In this document: piece after piece, positions 35,505 through 41,153 of the stretch | How positions within the stretch are numbered: position 1 is the stretch's first letter | How the letters are laid out: each line of letters begins with the position of its first letter | Origin: Proteiniphilum sp. UBA4977 | GTDB taxonomy: Bacteria > Bacteroidota > Bacteroidia > Bacteroidales > Dysgonomonadaceae | Length of the DNA stretch: 41,153 nucleotides | Assembly (NCBI GenBank): GCA_002398565.1 | Contig: DGZP01000099.1 | Span: 31,227 to 72,379, forward strand | Direction: 5' to 3' | The notes under the pieces: model-generated | What the model was told of the DNA's origin: nothing | The model's database searches: none | What the model saw: only the letters and a program-made list of their open reading frames with translations | Translations under genes and position numbers: made by a program

Positions 35505-37078
35505 TCCTTTTTTTTCTATTGGTAACCGCTCAAATACAGCAGCCACCTTCGGGACTTGCTCCGACAGCACCCGACACCCGGATCATTGAGTTGAAGCAGG
35601 CCGATTTGTGGAGTAAAAGGAGTGGTTTTGATGCAGAAATACTCACGGGCAATGTCACCTTTTTTCACGAAGGAGCTTTTATGTATTGCGACAGTGCATA
35701 TCTGTATCAGCAAACCAACACATTCGAAGCCTTCAGTAACGTGCGCATGGAACAGGGAGATACCATCTTTGTATATGGCGACTATCTTCATTACGACGGT
35801 AATACCCGCCTTGCACGGCTGAGGAACAATATTCGCATGGAAGACCGCACGGCAACTCTCTTTACCGACAGTCTTGATTACGACAGGATGGCAAACCTCG
35901 GTTACTATTTTGAAGGAGGAATGCTGGTGGATGAAGAAAACGAGCTCACTTCATTCTGGGGGCAGTACAGTCCCGACACCAAACAGGCATTGTTCAGCGA
36001 CAGCGTAAAACTGATCAACGAGGATTATATTATCTATTCAGATACGCTGAAATATAATACAGAATCGAAATACGCTGATATCCTGGGCCCTTCACGTATT
36101 GTATCGGACAGCGGTTATGTGCATACAAGCAACGGGTGGTATAATACAGTAACCGAAGATTCCCGTCTTTTTGACCGCTCAGAGGTGTATAGCAATGACG
36201 GCACCAAGGTGCTCATTGGCGACACCATCTTTTATAACCGTCAAACCGGTGTGGGAGAAGTCTTTGGTAACATGTTCCTCGAGGATAAGGAGCGTAAGGC
36301 CATTCTTCAGGGAAATTATGGATTTTATAACGAAAAAACCGAATACGGACTTGCCACCGATTCAGCTTTTGCCATCGACTATTCGCAGCAGGAGAGCATG
36401 TATGTGCATGGCGACACACTGGTGTTGATCACTGATTCTGTATATCGCGACATCAAAGCGTATTACGAGGTACGTTTCTTTCGTGCCGATTTGCAGGGAG
36501 TGTGTGACTCATTGCATTATACTTCACGCGATTCCATGGTCTACATGATCGGGGACCCGGTAGTCTGGAGTGATAATAATCAGATCACGGGGAATCAGAT
36601 CAATATTTATCTGAATGATTCAACGATAGAGAAAGCGATTGTGAAAGACTATGCGCTGGCTATTCAGGACAGGAAGGAGCATCAGCAATACAATCAGCTT
36701 AGTGGTAGGGATATGACCGCCTTCTTTCGCAATGGGGACCTCTATCATGTACTGGTAGAAGGTAATGCCGAGTCGCTTTACTACCTCACGGAAAAAGACA
36801 GCACGATTATCGGGCTGAATAAAACGGAGAGTGCTTACCTCTCCATGGATATTGAGAATGAACAGATCAAACGGTTGAAACTGTGGTCGTCTACCACAGC
36901 CGTAACAACTCCTTTGCCTCAGCTGAAGCCGGAGGATTCGCGTTTACAAGGTTTCGTTTGGCTTGATTATTTACGTCCTGCCGGACCCAACGATATTTTT
37001 CGAAGTAACAAGCGACACAGCTCGGAAGGTACGGAACAACGGCAGCAACGGTTTCAGAGAGAGGATATCACATTGTAG
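35492..37078 (+). CDS. OstA-like (LptA/LptD N-terminal-type) exported protein
   Basis: A 528-residue protein from the ATG at 35492, overlapping surA by 13 bases. The GTG at 35414 and the ATG at 35471 are alternatives. The N-terminal hydrophobic signal (MAEIILFFLLVTAQIQ) is followed by repeated beta strands of the OstA/LptA jelly-roll type: FDAEILTGNVTFFHEGAFMYCDSA, FEAFSNVRMEQGDTIFVYGDYLHYDG and DSVKLINEDYIIYSDTLKYN. It therefore probably belongs to the periplasmic bridge or assembly path for LPS. The final 40 residues are polar and basic. It appears longer than E. coli LptA (about 185 residues) and lacks the LptD barrel. Confidence 0.88.
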   Translation: MAEIILFFLLVTAQIQQPPSGLAPTAPDTRIIELKQADLWSKRSGFDAEILTGNVTFFHEGAFMYCDSAYLYQQTNTFEAFSNVRMEQGDTIFVYGDYLHYDGNTRLARLRNNIRMEDRTATLFTDSLDYDRMANLGYYFEGGMLVDEENELTSFWGQYSPDTKQALFSDSVKLINEDYIIYSDTLKYNTESKYADILGPSRIVSDSGYVHTSNGWYNTVTEDSRLFDRSEVYSNDGTKVLIGDTIFYNRQTGVGEVFGNMFLEDKERKAILQGNYGFYNEKTEYGLATDSAFAIDYSQQESMYVHGDTLVLITDSVYRDIKAYYEVRFFRADLQGVCDSLHYTSRDSMVYMIGDPVVWSDNNQITGNQINIYLNDSTIEKAIVKDYALAIQDRKEHQQYNQLSGRDMTAFFRNGDLYHVLVEGNAESLYYLTEKDSTIIGLNKTESAYLSMDIENEQIKRLKLWSSTTAVTTPLPQLKPEDSRLQGFVWLDYLRPAGPNDIFRSNKRHSSEGTEQRQQRFQREDITL

Positions 37079-37086
37079 GAATGCCG

Positions 37087-37119
37087 TTTTGTTTCTCTGA
37101 ACGGAATTTTCTATTTTTG
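37087..37119 (+). promoter_or_regulatory. Promoter of the small membrane protein/mutL pair
   Basis: TTTTG (37087-37091), a 20-bp spacer and TATTTTTG (37112-37119) match the Bacteroidetes consensus. The ATG lies 24 bases downstream. Confidence 0.75.
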
Positions 37120-37143
37120 TAACAAACAACATTCTTTTTACTT

Positions 37144-37476
37144 ATGGGCACTTTTTTTTTCTACAATAACAGAAAGCCGCGTAAATTCAATTATACGCCA
37201 ATCCTTCACGATCCGGAGGAAGATGCACGTAAGGACAAGCTGCAGAACCGAATTGATGAGATAAAAAGAGAGATGGGTGTGCTCCCTGATCTCCCGCAGG
37301 AAAAGATGGCCGAGCGGAAAGATTTCAAAGCTGAATTTATCTCGCAAACCCGTCATCTGAAAAAGAGAAAAACACGGGAAGCTTCCGGTGAGCGAACCTT
37401 TTTCACCAACAACGGATTGCTAATTATTATACTGATCATCCTTTTTGCCGTCTTCTTTTTCTGGTTATTGCGGTAG
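37144..37476 (+). CDS. Small membrane protein of unknown function upstream of mutL
   Basis: A 110-residue protein with a basic, aromatic N-terminus (FFFYNNRKPRKFNYTPILHDPEED), a charged helical middle (about residues 25-80) and one C-terminal transmembrane helix (about 90-109, LLIIILIILFAVFFFWLL). The topology suggests a tail-anchored inner-membrane protein with a cytoplasmic body. I recognise it only as a type of hypothetical protein seen in Bacteroidetes, with no known function. mutL starts 19 bases after its stop, so the two share a transcript. Confidence 0.8.
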   Translation: MGTFFFYNNRKPRKFNYTPILHDPEEDARKDKLQNRIDEIKREMGVLPDLPQEKMAERKDFKAEFISQTRHLKKRKTREASGERTFFTNNGLLIIILIILFAVFFFWLLR

Positions 37477-37495
37477 CAATCAGACATTCATACTT

Positions 37496-39328
37496 ATGCC
37501 AGATATCATACATCTACTTCCGGATTCCATTGCCAACCAGATTGCAGCAGGTGAGGTAATTCAACGACCGGCGTCGGTAGTAAAAGAGCTGGTGGAGAAT
37601 TCACTTGACGCGGGTGCTACGCATATCCGGATATGCATTAAAGATGCAGGTCGCACCCTCATTCAGGTGATTGATGATGGGCTGGGCATGTCGGGTACCG
37701 ACGTGCGGATGGCCTTCGAACGTCATGCCACATCAAAAATAAGACAGGTGGATGATCTTTTTTCTCTCACCACCATGGGTTTCCGAGGTGAGGCACTCCC
37801 CTCCATAGCTGCCATATCACAAATAGAAGTAAAAAGCCGCCGTGAAGAAGATGAACTAGGTACGTTGATTGTGATAAATGGTTCCAGACTCGAAAGGCAG
37901 GAATTTATTTCTTGCGCGACAGGAACTTCTGTTTCTGTGAAGAATATATTTTTCAATGTACCTGCGAGACGTAAATTCCTGAAATCAAACGAAACCGAAA
38001 GGCGCAACATATTTTCTGAAATCGAACGCATTGTACTGGTGAATCCTCATATTGAGTTCACCCTCATAGAAAATGATATTGAAACACTCCATCTGCCTGT
38101 AACCAGCTTAAAACAACGCATCGTACAGCTCGAGGGAAAGAGCGCCACCCAGCAACTCATCGAGATAGATGAAGAGACCACACTTGGTAAGATTCACGGG
38201 TATGTGGCACGTCCCGAGTTTGCCAAAAAAGGGAGGGTAAACCAGTTCTTTTTCGTGAATAACCGTTTTATCCGTCATCCTTATTTTCACAGGGCTGTAA
38301 TGACGGCTTTCGAACCATTGATCGCCGCAAATGAAAAACCGGCCTACTACATTTATCTTCGGGTAGATCCAGACACGATTGATGTCAATATTCACCCCAC
38401 AAAGACAGAGGTGAAATTTGAGAATGAACAGGCACTTTGGCAGATCCTGATGGTTACGGTGAAGGAGTCGCTGGGTAAGTTTAACGCTATACCCAGTATC
38501 GATTTTGATAGGGAGGATGCACCGGAGATACCAATTTACGATCCTTCCCGCAATGCGCCCATGCCGCGGGTAAATATCAATTCCGGTTATAATCCTTTTC
38601 ACAACACCCGTCCGGAAAGACAAGCCTCCTCACTCCCCGCTCATGGATGGGAACAACTTTACCAGGGGTTTGAGAACGAAAAGGAACTGTCGTCCGAAGC
38701 GGACACTGACAGACAGGGAAGTCTTTTCACCACCGGGGTTAATCAGGATCATCCCGATACGGAATTTTACCCCGAGCACTATCAGTATAAACAAAAATAC
38801 ATTCTTACTTCGGTCAAGTCGGGCCTGATGATTATTGATCAGCACAAAGCGCATATACGGATCCTTTTCGACAAGTATCTTGAACAAATAAAGCAAAGAA
38901 AGGGTGTGGTGCAGCGTGTATTATTCCCGGAAATACTGGAGCTGTCGGCAGCCGAAACAGCCACGCTGCCCTCTCTTATGAATGATCTGGAAGCATTGGG
39001 CTTCGAATTGAGCCCTTTGGGCAATTATACCTTCGCTATTCAAGGCGTTCCGTCGGAGATTGAAAATGTGGATGCTTCACTGCTTATACGTACAATTATT
39101 GGGAAAGGCATGGAAGCGGGGAATGACGTGAAGACAGATATGCAGGAGGCCATGGCACTCTCTTTTGCCGGAATGACAGCTATTCCTTACGGGAGAATAC
39201 TTACATCGGAGGAGATGTTGCTTACGGTGAGTCAGCTTTTTGCGACCAGAACGCCCACTTATACGCCCGACGGACAAAAGATAGTCAGTCTGATTTCGGA
39301 TGAAGACCTGGAAAAAAAAATGCATTGA
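37496..39328 (+). CDS. mutL: DNA mismatch repair protein MutL
   Basis: It links MutS mismatch recognition to strand removal. The ATG at 37496 gives 610 residues; a frame extension to 37445 is rejected because it lies inside the upstream gene. The N-terminal GHKL ATPase has IAAGEVIQRPASVVKELVEN, DDGLGM and TTMGFRGEALPSIA. The C-terminal dimerisation domain begins near residue 435. The segment at residues 448-459 reads DQHKAHIRILFD, in place of the endonuclease motif DQHA(x)2E(x)4E, and no CPHGRP box is visible near the C-terminus (IPYGRI is seen). Nicking activity by this protein is therefore doubtful. Confidence 0.96.
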   Translation: MPDIIHLLPDSIANQIAAGEVIQRPASVVKELVENSLDAGATHIRICIKDAGRTLIQVIDDGLGMSGTDVRMAFERHATSKIRQVDDLFSLTTMGFRGEALPSIAAISQIEVKSRREEDELGTLIVINGSRLERQEFISCATGTSVSVKNIFFNVPARRKFLKSNETERRNIFSEIERIVLVNPHIEFTLIENDIETLHLPVTSLKQRIVQLEGKSATQQLIEIDEETTLGKIHGYVARPEFAKKGRVNQFFFVNNRFIRHPYFHRAVMTAFEPLIAANEKPAYYIYLRVDPDTIDVNIHPTKTEVKFENEQALWQILMVTVKESLGKFNAIPSIDFDREDAPEIPIYDPSRNAPMPRVNINSGYNPFHNTRPERQASSLPAHGWEQLYQGFENEKELSSEADTDRQGSLFTTGVNQDHPDTEFYPEHYQYKQKYILTSVKSGLMIIDQHKAHIRILFDKYLEQIKQRKGVVQRVLFPEILELSAAETATLPSLMNDLEALGFELSPLGNYTFAIQGVPSEIENVDASLLIRTIIGKGMEAGNDVKTDMQEAMALSFAGMTAIPYGRILTSEEMLLTVSQLFATRTPTYTPDGQKIVSLISDEDLEKKMH

Positions 39329-39357
39329 TTTATTTCACCTTTTAATACGCACACACT

Positions 39358-40323
39358 ATGAAATATGCTTATTGTGGCAAGAGTGGATTACAACTACCCA
39401 GAATATCGTTGGGTCTCTGGCACAACTTTGGATTTATAAATGACTATGAAATAGCCAAGGAGATGATTCTTCATGCTTTTGAAATGGGTGTTACACATTT
39501 TGACCTGGCAAATAATTATGGTCCCCCTCCCGGATCAGCAGAGAGCAATTTTGGTAAAATTCTGAGAGAGAACCTTGCCTCTCATCGCGACGAGATGATA
39601 ATTTCTTCCAAAGCAGGCCATCTGATGTGGGATGGTCCCTATGGTGATGGCGCATCGCGGAAATACCTTATGGCAAGTATCAGTCAGAGTCTGAAACGCA
39701 CGGGGCTTGAGTATTTCGACATCTTCTACACTCATAGATATGATCCGAATACCCCGATAGAAGAAACCATGCAGGCTTTGGTGGATATCGTCCGTCAGGG
39801 CAAGGCGCTTTACATAGGGATTTCGAAGTATCCGCCTCTGCAGGCACGCCACGCGATGAATTACCTGAAAGAACGGGATGTTCCCTGTCTGATATTTCAG
39901 GATAAATACAGCATGTTTAATCGAAAGCCCGAAGAAGAGATCCTGGATATTACCGCCGGATATGGATCTGGATTCATAGCCTTTTCGCCTTTGGCGCAAG
40001 GAGTACTCACCGACAAGTATCTCCATGGTATTCCGGCACATTCACGGGCAGCCGAGCCTGCAGGGTTCCTGCGGGAGGATCAGGTCACCGATATACTTGT
40101 TGAAAAGGTGAAAAAGCTTCATATCCTTGCAGGGTTACGTGGGCAGACAATGGCCGGGATGGCGTTGGCATGGGTACTGAGAGACGAGAGAGTGACCTCT
40201 CTGATTGTAGGAGCCCGCAATACCAGACAGTTGGACGACAACCTGAAGGCTTTGCAGAATCTCACATTCACACAAGAAGAGCTGGAGCAGATCGATGATA
40301 TTCTCGACGGAGCAACCTTGTAG
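39358..40323 (+). CDS. Aldo/keto reductase, YghZ/L-glyceraldehyde 3-phosphate reductase-like
   Basis: A 321-residue NADPH-dependent reductase. AKR motifs: RISLGLWHNFG, GVTHFDLANNYGPPPGSAE (catalytic Asp and Tyr), IISSKAGHLMWDGPYGDGASRKYL (catalytic Lys) and YFDIFYTHRYDP (His). The C-terminal cofactor part has FIAFSPLAQGVLTDKYL and SLIVGARNTRQLDDN. The pattern PPPGSAESNFG plus AGHLMWDGPYG is close to E. coli YghZ (GpR), which reduces L-glyceraldehyde 3-phosphate and methylglyoxal. It begins 29 bases after mutL and may be cotranscribed. It is only distantly similar to the aldo/keto reductase at 10873. Confidence 0.93.
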   Translation: MKYAYCGKSGLQLPRISLGLWHNFGFINDYEIAKEMILHAFEMGVTHFDLANNYGPPPGSAESNFGKILRENLASHRDEMIISSKAGHLMWDGPYGDGASRKYLMASISQSLKRTGLEYFDIFYTHRYDPNTPIEETMQALVDIVRQGKALYIGISKYPPLQARHAMNYLKERDVPCLIFQDKYSMFNRKPEEEILDITAGYGSGFIAFSPLAQGVLTDKYLHGIPAHSRAAEPAGFLREDQVTDILVEKVKKLHILAGLRGQTMAGMALAWVLRDERVTSLIVGARNTRQLDDNLKALQNLTFTQEELEQIDDILDGATL

Positions 40324-40368
40324 TCATACCGTCCAGTCTACTATTATCAGTAATCAGTTTTTTGCCAG

Positions 40369-40824
40369 ATGAAACGACCCGTTGTTGCCCTGTTGTTGAT
40401 TTTGCTCTCCGCCGTAGCCTGCGTGGATAAAACCGAAGAATTTACCATTCCTTTTGCTCCTGTGAATTTTGAAGTACATTTGGCCAGTTATGACGTTGAA
40501 TTACGTAATGCTCTGGCATATAAGGTTTTTACTGAGGCAGAACGCAGACGCAATACGGATCGTTTTGGTTTTGCCGGCCTGCTGGTGGTTTCCGATGTTA
40601 CAGGGAATCTGTTGTTCGCCTACGATCTTTGTTGTCCCTACGAGGACAATAAAAGCATCAAAGTGCTTCCCGACGGTAATGGGAAAGCGGAATGTACCTC
40701 GTGCGGATCCGTTTTTGTGACAATGTACGGGCAGGGTAGTGTGGTGAAGGGACCTGCATCGCAGTCGTTGCAAAGATACCGGATCATTCCCCTTTATCAG
40801 GATATCTACCAGATCGGCAACTAA
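40369..40824 (+). CDS. Rieske-like lipoprotein with altered cluster ligands
   Basis: A 151-residue predicted lipoprotein (signal ending SAVAC, Cys18). The C-terminal half follows the Rieske fold order: GFAGLLVVSD, then NLLFAYDLCCPYED (box I position, C88-C89), then ECTSCGSVFVTMYGQGSVVKG and PASQSLQRYRI (box II position, C109 and C112). In true [2Fe-2S] Rieske proteins box I is CxH and box II is CxCH or CxxH. Here box I reads CCPY and box II CTSC, so both His ligands are missing and the four cysteines could bind zinc or iron. Similar lipoproteins occur in Bacteroidetes, with no function known to me. It is followed by a small hairpin and then the tRNA-like repeats. Confidence 0.75.
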   Translation: MKRPVVALLLILLSAVACVDKTEEFTIPFAPVNFEVHLASYDVELRNALAYKVFTEAERRRNTDRFGFAGLLVVSDVTGNLLFAYDLCCPYEDNKSIKVLPDGNGKAECTSCGSVFVTMYGQGSVVKGPASQSLQRYRIIPLYQDIYQIGN

Positions 40825-40858
40825 GCGTTTTTATAGTTGGCTTTGAGTTATTCAGCCC

Positions 40859-40876
40859 TGAAATACGGGTATTTCA
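40859..40876 (+). terminator. Perfect inverted repeat after the Rieske-like gene
   Basis: TGAAATAC (40859-40866) and GTATTTCA (40869-40876) are complementary across two bases. No clear T-run follows (ACAAAATT), so its role as terminator is uncertain. Confidence 0.35.
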
Positions 40877-40895
40877 CAAAATTAATCAGAATTTC

Positions 40896-40926
40896 TTTGA
40901 AAAGCGGAGAAACATTTTTACATTTG
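40896..40926 (+). promoter_or_regulatory. Strong consensus promoter of the tRNA-like repeat array
   Basis: TTTG (40896-40899), a 19-bp spacer and TACATTTG (40919-40926) give a near-perfect Bacteroidetes housekeeping promoter. Transcription would start near 40932, about 24 bases before the first tRNA-like segment. No protein-coding gene follows within the window. Confidence 0.8.
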
Positions 40927-40944
40927 CAGTCGCAAAAACGAGGT

Positions 40945-41153
40945 GGTACAATATTGCGGAAGTAGCTCAAGATAGGTAGAGCACGACCTTGCCCCGAAAG
41001 GAGATGGAACCGGCCTTGGCAAGGTGATATTCAAGAGATGCACACGGCGGTGTGAAACAAGGTACAATATTGCGGAAGTAGCTCAGGATAGGAAGAGCAC
41101 GACCTTGCCCCAAAAGGAGATGGAACCGGCCTTGGCAAGGTGATATTCAAGAG
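40945..41153 (+). repeat. Tandem 116-bp repeat containing tRNA-Gly(GCC) 5' halves, cut by the window end
   Basis: Unit 1 spans 40945-41060. Unit 2 starts at 41061 and is cut after 93 bases; over those the units differ at only three positions. Each unit opens GGTACAATATT and then reads as the 5' half of tRNA-Gly: GCGGAAG (acceptor), TA, D stem GCTC/GAGC, CGACC and anticodon GCC (40991-40993 in unit 1). After GCC the tRNA is abandoned. A 24-base purine-rich stretch is followed by GGCAAGGT, a perfect complement of ACCTTGCC. Then come TTCAAGAG, a small hairpin CACAC-GGCG-GTGTG and AAACAA. No CTTCCGC acceptor partner or T arm exists. Confidence 0.85.
40956..41060 (+). ncRNA. Candidate structured RNA, tRNA-Gly-like unit 1
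   Basis: Expected structural elements: the D-arm stem 40965-40968/40979-40982; an 8-bp stem 40986-40993/41018-41025 that extends the anticodon stem and encloses a 24-base loop; and a 5-bp stem 41041-41045/41050-41054. It stands directly behind a consensus promoter. It is not a functional tRNA as written, because the acceptor and T stems cannot form within the unit. Assignment as an expressed RNA is inference. Confidence 0.45.

Noticed and set aside
38108..38623. 171-codon ORF opposite mutL
   Set aside because: Antisense shadow; mutL motifs are intact on the plus strand here.
40956..41037. Functional tRNA-Gly gene
   Set aside because: The 5' half fits, but no CTTCCGC acceptor partner, T arm or normal anticodon loop is present in the unit.
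40997..41054. Two mini-ORFs in the repeat unit (ATG at 41004 after AAAGGAG, and ATG at 41038)
   Set aside because: They encode only 7 and 5 residues, and the ribosome-binding-like sequence touches the ATG without spacing. Most likely chance.
40945..41153. CRISPR array
   Set aside because: The whole 116-bp unit is repeated almost unchanged. There are no short repeats with variable spacers.

Overview
The window looks like chromosomal DNA from a Bacteroidales bacterium, most likely a Dysgonomonadaceae/Porphyromonadaceae relative. The evidence is a SusC/SusD pair with an ECF sigma factor and a FecR-type anti-sigma factor, several Bacteroidetes-type promoters (TTG/TTTG, 19-20 bp, TAnnTTTG), many lipobox-bearing proteins, and lineage families such as DUF4296 next to lspA and an OstA-like protein behind a SurA-type chaperone. 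The family assignment is inference; no 16S gene is present.

Left part (1-12.8 kb): tRNA-Cys; a small helical protein; an adk-obgE-pgeF operon; a lipobox-bearing Fe/Mn superoxide dismutase; rsfS-ftsH; a GntP-type transporter and a two-domain DUF1080 lipoprotein; ribF with an aldo/keto reductase; and mltG. Housekeeping functions dominate.

Middle part (12.8-25.5 kb): tRNA-Ser; a 48-codon ORF behind a consensus promoter overlapped by a 14-bp palindrome; an aspartate-type aminotransferase; then a bidirectional nutrient-acquisition locus. On the minus strand lie an ECF sigma factor and an endonuclease/exonuclease/phosphatase (EEP) protein. On the plus strand lie FecR, a SusC with an STN signalling domain, SusD, a second EEP lipoprotein and an Ig-like-repeat surface lipoprotein. 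No glycoside hydrolase is present, so the substrate is probably a phosphodiester or phosphate ester rather than a plain glycan.

Right part (25.5-40.8 kb): ileS carrying a swapped class I signature (GIHH in place of HxGH); a DksA/TraR-like regulator with lspA and a DUF4296 lipoprotein; pyruvate phosphate dikinase; a SurA-like chaperone overlapping an OstA-like protein; a small membrane protein with mutL; a second aldo/keto reductase; and a Rieske-like lipoprotein with altered ligand residues.

The window ends inside a tandem repeat (116-bp unit, one full and one cut copy). Each unit begins with a convincing 5' half of tRNA-Gly(GCC) but then departs from any tRNA, with a perfect inverted repeat of the anticodon arm. 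A near-perfect Bacteroidetes promoter stands just upstream. I recognise no named family for it, and it is the most unusual object here. Apart from 12945-13646, which holds a terminator, a promoter and the small ORF, no stretch longer than 300 bases lacks a recognisable gene.
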